Assembly (NCBI GenBank): GCA_963720725.1
Contig: CAVRGN010000003.1
Coordinates: 1,426,001 to 1,490,000, forward strand
DNA from: Benzoatithermus sp963720725
Lineage (GTDB): Bacteria > Pseudomonadota > Alphaproteobacteria > Geminicoccales > Geminicoccaceae
Length of the DNA: 64,000 nt
Reading direction: 5' to 3'
Shown: positions 35,149 through 44,832 of the stretch, in pieces
Layout: each line of letters opens with the position of its first letter
Numbering within the stretch: the stretch's first letter is position 1
Translations under genes and position numbers: made by a program
The notes under the pieces: model-generated
Told to the model about the DNA's origin: nothing
Databases searched by the model: none
Seen by the model: only the letters and a program-made list of their open reading frames with translations

Positions 35149-35216
35149 CCATCCGGCGCCGGGCTGAGAGGTTGTGGCTGCCACGCTCGCAACCTGTGCT
35201 CGGAGCCGCCGGATGG
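35149..35216. repeat. Inverted repeat over the transposase start
   Basis: CCATCCGGCG (35149-35158) pairs perfectly with CGCCGGATGG (35207-35216), and inside it AGGTTG (35169-35174) pairs with CAACCT (35190-35195). The transposase ATG lies in the right arm. It may be a protective structure that limits translation of the transposase from outside transcripts, or an IS end. Confidence 0.5.
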
Positions 35217-36206
35217 ACGCCCACCAGAATGCCAAGAACACGCCGCGCGGTCGACGGTCGATGATCCAGCGCCTCGCTGAGGGCTGGACGATCCTGGCCG
35301 TGGCGAGGGCGTTCGACGTCGATCCCAAGACCGTACGCAACTGGCGCGATCGCCATGCCGCCTTGGGCGAGGCCGGGCTGCTCGACCGCTCGTCGCGCCC
35401 GCATCGCAGTCCATCCCGGCTGGGCGAGGCGGCGCAAGCCGAGATCCTGGCGCTGCGGCGGCGGCGCTTCTCCGGACCCGCCATCGCCCGCCACCTCGGT
35501 CGACCGGTCTCGACCGTGGGCTTGGTCTTGCGCCGCGGCCTCGGCCGGCTCAACACCCTCGACCCCAAGCCCCAGCCGATCCGGTATCAGTGCGAGCGGC
35601 CGGGCGAGCTCATTCACCTCGACATCAAGGTTGAGCCGCGCACCGGATCGCCGGCATCGACCACCGCATCACCGGCGGCCGCACCGGCCGGGCGCGGCGT
35701 CGGCTGGGAGTTCCTCCACGTCTGCGTCGACGATGCCTCGCGGCTGGCCTGCACCGAGATCCTGCCCGACGAGCGCAAGGAGAGCGCCGTGGCCTTCCTC
35801 GAGCGCGCCCTGGCCTGGTTCGCCGACCTCGGCGTCGCCGTCGAGCGGGTCAAGACCGACAATCGACCGCAGCGCGGTCGATTCGTCACCGCAGGTGCGT
35901 GCGCCAAACGGCGCACGAGGGGCTCGGCCCATGTCAGCCGAGCCTTCCGGGAAGCGTGCGAAACCGCCTGCGTCAAGCACAAGCGAACCAGGCCCTACAC
36001 GCCCAGAACCAATGGCAAAGCCGAACGCTTCATCCAGACCAGTCTGCGCGAATGGGCCTAGCTGCAAGTGTTCAACAGCTCCGCATGCCGGCGCCATGCG
36101 GCCATGGCTCCATGCCTACAACCGACACCGACCCCATGCAGCGCTTGGCGGAAAGCCACCGTTCACCCGGCTGCCCAAGGACAACCTCCTTGGTATCAAC
36201 ACCTAG
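35213..36206 (+). pseudogene. IS481-family transposase, broken
   Basis: N-terminal helix-turn-helix (AVARAFDVDPKTVRNWRDRH), then an integrase core with HLDIK, KTDN and NGKAERFIQTSLREWA, which supply the DDE residues. The glycine that normally follows TDN is missing and about 25 extra residues are inserted there, encoded by a run of three hairpins. Translation stops at TAG 36059-36061, where the family continues. A second frame then encodes the expected end WLHAYNRHRPHAALGGKPPF to 36206, so one stop and one frameshift near 36100 have accumulated. Probably inactive. Confidence 0.8.
35861..35944. repeat. Three consecutive hairpins inside the transposase gene
   Basis: AATCGACCGC-AGC-GCGGTCGATT (35861-35883), CGTGCGCC-AAAC-GGCGCACG (35898-35917) and GGCTCGGC-N8-GCCGAGCC (35921-35944) are all perfect stems of 8-10 bp. 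They coincide with the extra segment absent from related transposases. Confidence 0.75.
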
Positions 36207-36622
36207 TCCACGCGCGGCTTGGGTTGCAACATCGCTGTCTCGATCGTCGAACCGACGGACGGGGCATCTACGGTTTGCCGGACGCCTTGGCCCGATCAGG
36301 CCGGCCCGACCGGCAGCGCGCGCGGGTTCAGCAGCGGCCCTGGTCGAGGACAATGGTATCCGCAGGCCAGAATTCACGAGCACCGTGCCGGGAGGCGGTG
36401 TGGGTTCCATGACGCTCCCCCGCCCCCGGAGCTTGGCGGCGCACGCCTCATTCTGATCAACGCTCGCCGCCGGACGGGCCTTCCGCTCGCGCCGGCCGGT
36501 GACCGGGCGGCCCTAGGCCGCCGTCGGTCCCGCGGCAACCCGATCAGAGACTATCGGACGTCGGACGTGCGACCGCGTGCCGTGCAATCCTCGACACCGA
36601 AACGGGCCGGCTCTCGGAACGG
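36207..36622. other. 416-bp region with no supported gene
   Basis: Lies between the transposase remnant and the end of tadC. Short open frames show no consistent codon bias. A phrase resembling DNG-PEF near 36350-36385 recalls IS3 transposases but is too short to call. It probably contains further IS debris. Confidence 0.4.
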
Positions 36623-37600
36623 CTACTTGCTCAAATTGTCGTAGACGTCGATCATGGCGGGTCCGACCAGGACGATGAACAGGGTCGGCAGGATGAACAT
36701 GATCATCGGAACGGTCAGCGTGGCAGGCAGGCGGGCGGCCTTCTCCTCCGCGCGCAGCATGCGCTGTTCACGGAACTCGGCGGACAAGACGCGCAGCGAC
36801 TGGGCGAGGGGCGTTCCATAGCGCTCGGTCTGGATCAGCGTGTTCACCACCCCCCGGATCGCCGGCAAGTCCACGCGCCGGGCAAGATTGGTCAGCGCCA
36901 TCCGCCGCTCGGGCAGAAAGTTCAGCTCGACACCGGTGAGTGCGAGCTCGTCCGCCAGCTCCGGCGCCGACACCGCCATCTCGTCGGCCACACGGTTCAG
37001 TGCCGTGTCCAGGCTCAGCCCAGCCTCGGCGCAGATGACCAGAAGATCGATGCCGTCGGGCAGGGACTTCTGCAGCGCTTGGCGGCGCTTGGCCGCGGCG
37101 TTGGCGAGGTGCAGGTCGGGTGCGAAGAAGCCGAACAGCACGGCTGCGATCAGCGCCAGCGGCCGGTAGGTCATGGGAATGTTGCCGAGATGCATCAGAT
37201 AGACCAGCACGAAGGCGAGCATGCCGGCCAGGATCGGCCCAGCCAGCTTGGCGGCGGCGTAGACGCCGATCGCCTCGCGCGATCGGAACCCGGCGCGCAT
37301 CAGCTTGTCGCGGATGCGCTCGACCTGGTTGGCCTGCAGGCGGTGCAGGCGCCGGAGCAGCATCGGCACCAATCCTGGAGGCAGCTGCGAGCGCTGCCGG
37401 CGCCGCTGGACCCCCGTCGCCGATGCCTGCAGTTCCTGGCGGCGCTGGGTCACCGCGCGGATCCGCGCCGCGGCCGGACGCTGCTCCAGCAATGAGCGCC
37501 ATGCCGCCATGACGCTGGCGAAGGTCACGAGACCGATGGCGTAGGCGAGCAGGCTCTCGAGTGTCAGGCCGAACGGCAGGTAAGGGTCGAGCGGGCTCAT
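36623..37600 (-). CDS. tadC: Tad pilus inner-membrane protein TadC
   Basis: 325 aa of the type II secretion F family, platform protein of the Flp pilus motor. About four helices; the F-domain signature LPDGIDLLVICAEAGLSLDTAL is near residue 182, and the end is MIMFILPTLFIVLVGPAMID. Its ATG overlaps the tadB stop (37597-37600). It is the last pilus gene in this run. Confidence 0.92.
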   Translation of the reverse strand: MSPLDPYLPFGLTLESLLAYAIGLVTFASVMAAWRSLLEQRPAAARIRAVTQRRQELQASATGVQRRRQRSQLPPGLVPMLLRRLHRLQANQVERIRDKLMRAGFRSREAIGVYAAAKLAGPILAGMLAFVLVYLMHLGNIPMTYRPLALIAAVLFGFFAPDLHLANAAAKRRQALQKSLPDGIDLLVICAEAGLSLDTALNRVADEMAVSAPELADELALTGVELNFLPERRMALTNLARRVDLPAIRGVVNTLIQTERYGTPLAQSLRVLSAEFREQRMLRAEEKAARLPATLTVPMIMFILPTLFIVLVGPAMIDVYDNLSK

Positions 37601-38610
37601 ATCTCGAACCGGATCATTTTGGCCATGATTCCCAGGCCGAGGCTGAGGCTGGTAAGCCCACCGGCCAGCAGCATCCAGCCTCGAGGGTCGAGGAACAGCT
37701 TCATCACATAGTCGGGATCGATCAGGTAGATCACCCCGAACATGATGAAGGGCAGCGAGCCGATGATCATCGCTGAAGCCCGCGCTTCCGAGGACATCGC
37801 CTTGATCTTCAGCTTCACCTGCTCCCGTCGGCGCATCAGCGCACCGAGGTTATGCAGAATCTCCCCTAGATTGCCGCCGGTTTCCTGCTGGATGGTCAGG
37901 CTGATCATGAAGAACTTGAACTCCTGCACATCGATGGTACTCGCCGCAATGGCCAGGGATTCGTCCAAGGGCTTGCCGAGTTTCACGTTGCCGGTAACCT
38001 CCCGGAACAGGTCACCCACCTGGTTCGGCATTTCCTGGGCCACCGCCTGCAGAGCCTCCGCGACGGGCAGCCCCGAACGGACACCGCGCACGATCAGATC
38101 GATAGCATCCGGAAAGTGGCTGAGGAACTGCCGCTTGCGTCGACCGATCCGGCTCTTCAGCAGCAGCTGCGGCAAGCCGCTGGCGGCGATGACGCCAACG
38201 CCGCAGGCGATCGGCCATGGCGCGTGGGCGCCGAAATGGGCGGACAGCGCAGCGACCAGTCCGACCAAAAGGCTCAGCGCCGCAAAGTCCGCGACGTTGA
38301 GCGGAAGACCCGCCAGCGCCAAGCGACGGCGTAGCGCCTCCGAGCGCGGCAGCAGGTCCGCCAGAACGCTGCCCTTGGCGCCGAGCAGCGTGCCGACATC
38401 CCGCCGTCTGACGCTGGTCTGCGCCTGGGCGTCGCGCGGAGCGCGGTTGGCGGCGCCGGCACCCATTCTCGTGCGGGCGATCCGCTCCCGCAGCCGGCGC
38501 GACGTGCCGGCGGGTAGGCTTGCCAGTACGAGGAGGAACGTTGCGAAGGTTGCGGCCAGCGAGGCTGCGGTGATCAGGCCGTCGTGAGCTGCGAAATCCG
38601 GGATCGTCAT
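37597..38610 (-). CDS. tadB: Tad pilus inner-membrane protein TadB
   Basis: 337 aa; partner of TadC. The family signature HFPDAIDLIVRGVRSGLPVAEAL is near residue 168, followed by QEFKFFMISLTIQQETGGNL and two C-terminal helices. The ATG at 38610 overlaps the TadA stop in ATGA; the open frame further upstream is antisense-like and was not used. Confidence 0.93.
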   Translation of the reverse strand: MTIPDFAAHDGLITAASLAATFATFLLVLASLPAGTSRRLRERIARTRMGAGAANRAPRDAQAQTSVRRRDVGTLLGAKGSVLADLLPRSEALRRRLALAGLPLNVADFAALSLLVGLVAALSAHFGAHAPWPIACGVGVIAASGLPQLLLKSRIGRRKRQFLSHFPDAIDLIVRGVRSGLPVAEALQAVAQEMPNQVGDLFREVTGNVKLGKPLDESLAIAASTIDVQEFKFFMISLTIQQETGGNLGEILHNLGALMRRREQVKLKIKAMSSEARASAMIIGSLPFIMFGVIYLIDPDYVMKLFLDPRGWMLLAGGLTSLSLGLGIMAKMIRFEI

Positions 38611-40028
38611 GCCTGCATGGCCGCCATGAGCGCGCGGTCCAGGCCGTAATAGGCGGCGCGCTTGATGAAGTAGGGCCGGACCGGAGCCGGCTTGAAGGCT
38701 CCGATCAACAGGCCGTCGCGCCCCTCCCCCTGATATTCGTAGGTGAACAGGTCCTGCATCGTCACCACCTCGCCTTCCATGCCGACCACCTCGGTGACGT
38801 GGGTGACGCGGCGCACGCCGTCGCGCATCCGCGACACCTGCAGCAGCAGGTGGACCGCACCCACGATCTGCGTGCGGATGGCCTTGGCCGGCAGATTGGC
38901 CGAGGCCATGCCCACCATGTTCTCGATGCGGGTGATCGCCTCGCGCGGGCTGTTGGCGTGGAGCGTGCACATGGAGCCGTCATGGCCGGTGTTCATCGCC
39001 TGCAGCATGTCCATGGCCTCGGGGCCACGGACCTCGCCGCAGATGATCCGGTCGGGGCGCATGCGCAGCGCGTTCTTGACCAGATCGCGCATGGTGATCT
39101 CGCCCTGGCCTTCCAGATTCGCGGGCCGGGTTTCCAGCCGGACGACGTGGGGCTGCTGCAGCTGCAACTCGGCCGCGTCCTCGATGGTCACCACCCGTTC
39201 GCCAGTGTCGATCAGCTGCGACATGGCATTGAGCATCGTGGTCTTGCCCGAGCCGGTGCCACCGGAGATGACGATGTTCAGGCGGCAGGCGGACGCGATC
39301 TTCAGCAGTCGCGCCACGCCTTCGCCGATGTTCTGCTGGCGTGCCATGACATCCAGGGTGATGCTCTTCTTCGAGAATTTGCGGATGGAGATCGAGCAAC
39401 CGTCAATCGCCAGTGGCGGAGCGATGATGTTGACCCGGCTGCCGTCCTCGAGCCGGGCATCGCAGATCGGGCAGGTCTCGTCGACGCGGCGGCCGATCCG
39501 GGTGACGATGCGCTGCGCGACATTCATCACATGCTGATTGTCACGAAACTTCACGTCGGTGAGCTCGAGCTTGCCCTTGCGCTCGACGTAGATCTGGTCG
39601 TGACCGTTGACCATGATGTCGGTGACCGTCTCGTCGCGCAGCAGCGGCTCGAGCGGTCCCAGGCCTACCATGTTGTCGACGATGACGGCGCCGAGCAGCT
39701 CCTGCTCGCGACCATGCAGGCTGAGCCGCTGCTCCGCCACGACTTCGCCGATCAACTCTAGGATCTGGCGATGGAGCTCGTCGCGCGGCAGCTTGATCGC
39801 TGCCGTGGCGTCGATCCGGTCGTAGAGAGCTGCCTGGATGCGCGCATGCGTGCTCTTCAACGCCTCGGCGCGCCGGTCGGCCATCGCGGCGGCACGCGGC
39901 GCGGCCGCCCCCGACGATGCCGCAGGCGCGGCGACGGAGACCGGTTCGGCGGCGCGCTCAACGGGCGTCAGCGGAGCGGACTTCTCCGGCTCCGCCGTAG
40001 CGACCGGCCGCCGCCCGAACATGCTCAT
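38607..40028 (-). CDS. cpaF: Pilus assembly ATPase TadA/CpaF
   Basis: 473 aa secretion ATPase that powers Flp pilus assembly. Walker A GGTGSGKTTMLNAM near residue 263, Asp-box ITIEDAAELQLQQPHVV, Walker B-type GEVRGPEAMDML and His-box CTLHANSPREAITR. Start at MSMFGRRP, overlapping the CpaE stop in ATGA. Confidence 0.95.
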   Translation of the reverse strand: MSMFGRRPVATAEPEKSAPLTPVERAAEPVSVAAPAASSGAAAPRAAAMADRRAEALKSTHARIQAALYDRIDATAAIKLPRDELHRQILELIGEVVAEQRLSLHGREQELLGAVIVDNMVGLGPLEPLLRDETVTDIMVNGHDQIYVERKGKLELTDVKFRDNQHVMNVAQRIVTRIGRRVDETCPICDARLEDGSRVNIIAPPLAIDGCSISIRKFSKKSITLDVMARQQNIGEGVARLLKIASACRLNIVISGGTGSGKTTMLNAMSQLIDTGERVVTIEDAAELQLQQPHVVRLETRPANLEGQGEITMRDLVKNALRMRPDRIICGEVRGPEAMDMLQAMNTGHDGSMCTLHANSPREAITRIENMVGMASANLPAKAIRTQIVGAVHLLLQVSRMRDGVRRVTHVTEVVGMEGEVVTMQDLFTYEYQGEGRDGLLIGAFKPAPVRPYFIKRAAYYGLDRALMAAMQA

Positions 40029-41242
40029 CGTTTGCCCAACGGCCACAGCCGCAGCCGCTTGCCGGCAGGGCTCGCGGCCGGATTGCCGGCGATCCGCTCG
40101 GTGAGCTGCTGGACCGCGTCCGCGACCTTGCCACGCCCTTCGACAACCGTGCGCCCGACATTGGTCGCCGCCGCCACGGCCCTTCCGTCGAAGGGGATGA
40201 CGAAGTCGATCGGGCGGCCGATGGCGGCCTCGAACTCCTTACGGGCGATCTCGCCCTCGCGGTACTCGCCGACCCGATTGGCCACGACCGTTATCTGACA
40301 GGCGGCGTTGGCCACCGGGAGCAGGGACAATTGTCGCAACGTGTCGCGCATCCCTGCCAGCGACAGGTCGGTGACCAGGACCAGGTTGCTGGCGCTCTGC
40401 GCAATGTACTGGGTAGCCGGGGAAATCTGCCGCGGCATGTCGACCACGACATAGTGGAACTTGTTGCGAAGTTCCTTGAGCAGGATGTCCAGGGACGAGG
40501 TGTCGGCCGTCACGGGGTCGCCCAGCGACTCCTCGCCGCTCAGCACGTAGAGCGTGTCCGACTGGCGCACCATCGCCCGCTCGACGAACAGCGCGTCGAT
40601 GCGGCCGGGATGCTCGAGCGCCTCGCGCAGTCCGGGCGAAGGCTCGAGGTCCAACGCCAGCGCCACCGTGCCGAACTGCAGATCGAGGTCGACCAGCGCC
40701 ACACGGCGCCGGCGCCGGTTGGCGATCGACCAGGACATCCCCGTCGCCAGCATGGTGGCGCCGACGCCTCCGCGCGCGCCACTGACGGCGACCAGCCGGC
40801 CGCGCCGGTCGGCCTGCTTGCCCTGGGTGGCGCTCTCCACGACGTTGAGCAGCGATTTCTGGATCAGCGCCGGTGCGATCGGCTTGACCAGATAGTCGCT
40901 GACGCCGTTGTTGATCAGGTCGCGAAACAGGCCCACGTCGTTGCGATCGCCGATGGCGATCACGGTGACGCCGGGCTCGCAGACTTCGGCGAGCTCGTTG
41001 ATCGCGGACAGTGGCAACTCGGTTCCCGAGAGATCGACCACCAGCAGTCGCGGCGAGCGTTGCTCGCCCAGCAGCCGAGTGGCCTCGCGGATGCCGCCCT
41101 TGTGGACGGACGCATTGGGGATGGCCAGCTCGCCCACGACCTGATCCATCACCTGTCGGGTCGCGTCGTCCTGGATGAAGGCGCGGAACTGACGCTGCTC
41201 GGATGCGGCGCCCGCTTCCGACTGGGCCATGGTCCTGATCAC
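40025..41242 (-). CDS. cpaE: Pilus assembly localisation ATPase CpaE/TadZ
   Basis: 405 aa. Residues about 20-135 form an atypical receiver domain (LLVVDLSGTELPL), followed by a MinD/ParA-like ATPase with a deviant Walker A, GARGGVGATMLATG, near residue 155 and VALVDLDLQFGTVAL. The Walker lysine before the last threonine is alanine (GVGAT), as seen in some TadZ proteins. Overlaps both neighbours by 4 nt. Confidence 0.92.
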   Translation of the reverse strand: MIRTMAQSEAGAASEQRQFRAFIQDDATRQVMDQVVGELAIPNASVHKGGIREATRLLGEQRSPRLLVVDLSGTELPLSAINELAEVCEPGVTVIAIGDRNDVGLFRDLINNGVSDYLVKPIAPALIQKSLLNVVESATQGKQADRRGRLVAVSGARGGVGATMLATGMSWSIANRRRRRVALVDLDLQFGTVALALDLEPSPGLREALEHPGRIDALFVERAMVRQSDTLYVLSGEESLGDPVTADTSSLDILLKELRNKFHYVVVDMPRQISPATQYIAQSASNLVLVTDLSLAGMRDTLRQLSLLPVANAACQITVVANRVGEYREGEIARKEFEAAIGRPIDFVIPFDGRAVAAATNVGRTVVEGRGKVADAVQQLTERIAGNPAASPAGKRLRLWPLGKR

Positions 41243-41943
41243 TGTATGATGTCCGCTTGGAGCTGCTTCACCTTGTCGGAGCGATAGCGTGCGATCGCCT
41301 CGGCCTCACGGACGCCGTCGGCGGGAGAGGTGGTACTGGTCGCGGCAAGGTCGGCCGGATCGGCCACCATGAGTCCGAGGTTCACCGCATTGGCGCAGCC
41401 GAGATTGCTCAGCGGCAAGTTCAATGGATCGTAGCCGGGATCACGGGTCCAGTCGGGACAGCCCGGCAGCACCACTTCGGCACCGGAGACGACGATCTCC
41501 ACCTCCCGGTCACGGGCCATGCCGGCGGCATCGCCGACTTCGGCCTCGGCCATGCTCTCGCCCATGGGAACGATGGTCACCGCCACGGATTCGACGCCGG
41601 CCTCACGCACCAGCCGGGCGACGGCGGCCGCACGGCGCCGGGAGAGATCGAGATTGTAGGCGTTGCCGGCGCGGCGGTCGGCATGGCCGATCACCCTCGC
41701 CGACGGCCGCGAGCCATCCGGAACCGCGGCAAGAAATCGAGCGAGATTTTGGGCTTCCGCCGAAGAGAGAGCCGCGGAATCGGTGGCGAAGCGGACCGAA
41801 TGCGCATGCTCGACCGCCGCCAGGACGGGTCGGGGCAGGGGCTGGGCCGGTGGCGGTTCCAGCGGCACGCAAGCCACCAGCGCCGGCAGCAGCCAGAGCG
41901 CCGACCTGGCACGGGGTGAGCTCGAAGCGGCTTTGCTAGTCAT
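41239..41943 (-). CDS. cpaD: Pilus biogenesis lipoprotein CpaD
   Basis: 234 aa. An N-terminal lipoprotein-like signal ends LVACVPLEPP. The C-terminus has the CpaD hallmark CPDWTRDPGYDPLNLPLSN followed by GCANAVNLGLMVADPADL. The middle (IGHADRRAGNAYNLDLSRRR) resembles OmpA-like peptidoglycan-binding segments. It probably sits at the outer membrane with the secretin. Confidence 0.9.
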   Translation of the reverse strand: MTSKAASSSPRARSALWLLPALVACVPLEPPPAQPLPRPVLAAVEHAHSVRFATDSAALSSAEAQNLARFLAAVPDGSRPSARVIGHADRRAGNAYNLDLSRRRAAAVARLVREAGVESVAVTIVPMGESMAEAEVGDAAGMARDREVEIVVSGAEVVLPGCPDWTRDPGYDPLNLPLSNLGCANAVNLGLMVADPADLAATSTTSPADGVREAEAIARYRSDKVKQLQADIIQ

Positions 41944-41953
41944 CGATGCTTCC

Positions 41954-43393
41954 TCAATCCAGCATGAAGCCGGCGGGTCCGACCAGGCGTCTCCGCCCGG
42001 CGACGAGCGCGGGCTCGGCGCCCGGCGCGGCGTAGGTCCGGGCGAGACGCCCCTCGATCAGTCGCTGCAGGTCGCTGGGATCCTCCAGGCCGTCGCGAGG
42101 CGTCGCCAGCAAGGCGCCGCCCACCGGGGCCACGAGGTAGGGGGTGACGATGATCACCAGCTCCGATTCGCTGCGCTGGAACCGGGTCGAGCGAAACAGC
42201 GGCCCAAGCACGGGCAGGTCGCCGAGCCCCGGTACCTTGTCGAGGTTGTTGCGGGTGCTGTTGGAGATCAGCCCGCCGATCGCGAAGCTCTGGCCGCTGC
42301 CGAGCTCGACCGTGGTCTCGGCCCGCCGCGTGGACAGAGCGGGGATCACCAGATCGTTGAGCTTGATTGCCCCTTTGTCGCTCAGGTCGCTGACCTCCGG
42401 TCGTACGCGCATGCTGATGCGACCGGCATTCAGTACCGTCGGCGTGAAGGCAAGGCTGACGCCGAACTCCTTGAACTGGATGGTGATGTTGTTGTCGTTG
42501 TCCTGGCCCACCGGCACCGGGAATTCGCCACCGGCGAGGAAGCTCGCGGTCTCGCCAGACAAAGCCGTCAGGTTCGGTTCGGCCAGCACATTGACGAGGC
42601 CTTCGCGCTCCAGCGCGTCGATGATGCCGTTCACGGTGACATCGCCGTTGGAGTAACTGCCGAAGGCGCTGTTGCCGACGCCGCCCGCGTCGGTGGCTCG
42701 GAAGAATGGCAGTCCGCCACCGGTGCTGAACGCCCGGCCCGTCGCGAGGCCGAACAGGAAATCGCCGGGACTGAAGATGCCTTCCCAGTTGATGCCAAAG
42801 AGCTTGGTCACCTCGCGCGAGACCTCGGCCACGCGCACCCGAAGGTTTACCTGGGTCGGGGCCGCCACGGTGAGCCGGTTGATCAGCGTCTCGTTCTCGC
42901 CCAGGTAGCGGCCGGCGATCTCACGCAACTCCTGCGCCTTCACCGCGTCGCGGACCGCACCCTCCAGGATGATGCCGCCATCGACCGAGCGCACCTCGAT
43001 CCGGCTGTCGGGCGCCACCTCGCGGATGACCGCCTGCAGGGCCGAGAGATGGTGCTCGACCACGACTTCGCGCCGCAGCAGGACGTCCTCGTTCTCGTCG
43101 ACGGCATAGAGCGTCGTGGTCCCGCTGCGGCGGCCGAAGACGTAGACCAGGGTCGGAGAGTGCGCCTGCACGTCGGCGACCTCGGGGTCGGCCACGAACA
43201 CGGCCGCCGCGGGACGCTCGAGCCGCAGCAGCTGGCCCTTGCGGATCTCCAGCACCAGCTCGGTCGGACGGGTGCCCTCGCCATCCGCCGCCGCGGCGGA
43301 GCCGGCCTGCCAAGCCAGGAGCACGAGACAGAAGGCGATGGCAGCGCGCTTCACCAGCAGTCGAGCCGACGCCCGGGAAAGGCCGATGATCAT
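41954..43393 (-). CDS. cpaC: Pilus secretin CpaC/RcpA
   Basis: 479 aa outer-membrane secretin of the Flp pilus. Signal peptide at about residues 10-36, N-terminal BON-like domain (LVLEIRKGQLLRLERPAAAV), then the secretin core with FKEFGVSLAFTPTVLNAGRI and GQSFAIGGLISNSTRNNLDKVPGLGDLPVLG. It overlaps cpaB by 4 nt. Confidence 0.94.
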   Translation of the reverse strand: MIIGLSRASARLLVKRAAIAFCLVLLAWQAGSAAAADGEGTRPTELVLEIRKGQLLRLERPAAAVFVADPEVADVQAHSPTLVYVFGRRSGTTTLYAVDENEDVLLRREVVVEHHLSALQAVIREVAPDSRIEVRSVDGGIILEGAVRDAVKAQELREIAGRYLGENETLINRLTVAAPTQVNLRVRVAEVSREVTKLFGINWEGIFSPGDFLFGLATGRAFSTGGGLPFFRATDAGGVGNSAFGSYSNGDVTVNGIIDALEREGLVNVLAEPNLTALSGETASFLAGGEFPVPVGQDNDNNITIQFKEFGVSLAFTPTVLNAGRISMRVRPEVSDLSDKGAIKLNDLVIPALSTRRAETTVELGSGQSFAIGGLISNSTRNNLDKVPGLGDLPVLGPLFRSTRFQRSESELVIIVTPYLVAPVGGALLATPRDGLEDPSDLQRLIEGRLARTYAAPGAEPALVAGRRRLVGPAGFMLD

Positions 43394-44241
43394 GAACCTG
43401 CTCCACGGCGGGTGCTGACGGTCTCCAGCTTGTCGCCGCGGATGACGGCGAGGCTGGACCTTGGCTGGTTTTCCGGGCGCAAGGCCGGGCTGGCGTCGGC
43501 ATCCCAGGTGAGACCGCGCCCCTTGGCGGGCGCGTGGACCGCGGGAGCCTGCGCGAGGCTGCGCAGGCTCAGCGCCAGCTTGCCGAGTTCGGCGACCAGC
43601 GCGATCTTCTCTGCCGCCTGCGGCGAGGCCTCGAGGGTGGCGGTGCGCGCCTGCTGGCTGCCGGCCGATTCCTCGGTACTGCCACCGAGGCGGCGACCCA
43701 TGGCGATGACCCGCAGGTTCTCCAGCACGGTCTCGCTGACCCGTCGCGTGCCGGAGGGGTCCCCATCGGCGCTGAGGGTCTGGGTCAGGATCAGGTCGAC
43801 GCGGTCACCGGGAAAGACGAGACCGGCATTGCCGGCCGCCTCGTCCACCGGCACCGAGATGGCCCGCATCCCGGGCTCCAGAACCGCGGCGAGGAAACCG
43901 CGCTCGCCGGGCTTCACGACGCCGGCGGCGGTGACGGGCTGCCCGGACATGATCGGCTGCCGGACCACCGCACCCATGAGCTGGGTTTCGTCGGCCGTGC
44001 CGCGCACGAGATAGGATTCAGGGGTCGCCACGTCGGGCCAGTCCTGCCAGCGCACCGAATCGGGCTGGACGAACGAGCCGATCGCCAGATCGGCGTTGGC
44101 GACCAGCACGGCCTTGCGCGGCACGGGCGCAGGCTCGGACGCGACCGCCGGGGCATCGCGCCGCTCGAGCCAGGCACGTACGACAAAGGTGGCCGTACCG
44201 GCGAGCAACAGAGCGACGAGAGGAAGCAGCAGGCGGCGCAT
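43390..44241 (-). CDS. cpaB: Flp pilus assembly protein CpaB/RcpC
   Basis: 283 aa with an N-terminal helix (LLLPLVALLLAGTATFVVRAW) and a SAF domain (VLVANADLAIGSFVQPDSVRW near residue 47), then AISVPVDEAAGNAGLVFPGDRVDLILTQT. Predicted periplasmic component linking secretin and pilus. Lies 21 nt after cpaA. Confidence 0.9.
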   Translation of the reverse strand: MRRLLLPLVALLLAGTATFVVRAWLERRDAPAVASEPAPVPRKAVLVANADLAIGSFVQPDSVRWQDWPDVATPESYLVRGTADETQLMGAVVRQPIMSGQPVTAAGVVKPGERGFLAAVLEPGMRAISVPVDEAAGNAGLVFPGDRVDLILTQTLSADGDPSGTRRVSETVLENLRVIAMGRRLGGSTEESAGSQQARTATLEASPQAAEKIALVAELGKLALSLRSLAQAPAVHAPAKGRGLTWDADASPALRPENQPRSSLAVIRGDKLETVSTRRGAGS

Positions 44242-44262
44242 GGGTCGGCCCTTCCGATGCGG

Positions 44263-44778
44263 CTAGGCGAGAATCAGGTGAACGAGCCAGGCGCCACCTG
44301 CGGCGACGGCAAGGCCGTAGGGTAGCGAGGCGGTCGATCGTGGCAGATTCGTAGTCAAGGCTGGCACCGCCGCGGGCAGCAGGCGTGCGGCATGGATCTG
44401 CAGGAACGTCAGCAACGGCGAGGCACCGGCGCGGCTCACCAGAATCATGCCGGTAGCCAGCACTCCACCGGCGAGCGTGGTGGCGACGAGCAGCGCGGCG
44501 ACGTGTCCAGGCCCCGCCCACAATGCCAGCGCCGCCAGCAGCTTGACGTCGCCGCCGCCGAGCCAGCCGCGACTCCAGATCGCCATCCCCGCCAGCAGAA
44601 CCAAGAGGGACACGGCGGCATGCAGCCCAAGTGCAACAAGCCCTCCGGAGGCCACCGCGGCCACGCCCAGCACCGCGGCGAGTGCCGCGAGCCAGTTGGG
44701 GATGCGCCGGTGCCGCAGGTCGAGTAGGGCCGCGACGGCCAGAAGCGCAAGCAGGGCGAGAAGCAATGGCACGCTCAT
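44263..44778 (-). CDS. cpaA: Prepilin peptidase CpaA/TadV
   Basis: 171 aa A24-type aspartic membrane peptidase that cleaves Flp prepilin. First catalytic Asp in ALLDLRHRRIPNWLA near residue 21, second in the GGGDVKLL motif near 77. Several helices; short form without the methylase domain, as in the Tad family. Confidence 0.92.
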   Translation of the reverse strand: MSVPLLLALLALLAVAALLDLRHRRIPNWLAALAAVLGVAAVASGGLVALGLHAAVSLLVLLAGMAIWSRGWLGGGDVKLLAALALWAGPGHVAALLVATTLAGGVLATGMILVSRAGASPLLTFLQIHAARLLPAAVPALTTNLPRSTASLPYGLAVAAGGAWLVHLILA

Positions 44779-44832
44779 GGTGACCGGCGATCCAAGAGAT
44801 CAGAAGACGTAAGAGGCGGCATGCGGGCCCGA

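Larger units (their letters stand above)
35149..36206 (+). mobile_element. Decayed IS481-type insertion sequence, ends not resolved
   Basis: The extent runs from the inverted repeat before the transposase to the restored transposase stop. I could not find convincing terminal inverted repeats or a target-site duplication, so the limits are provisional. The element lies between the GMC gene and the end of tadC. Confidence 0.6.

Noticed and set aside
32921..35617. 898-codon leftward open frame opposite the GMC locus
   Set aside because: Antisense artefact of high GC; no domain or start signal, and the sense genes are clear.
36340..36400. DNG-PEF phrase resembling an IS3 transposase
   Set aside because: Only a handful of residues with extra codons between them; not enough to call a second IS.
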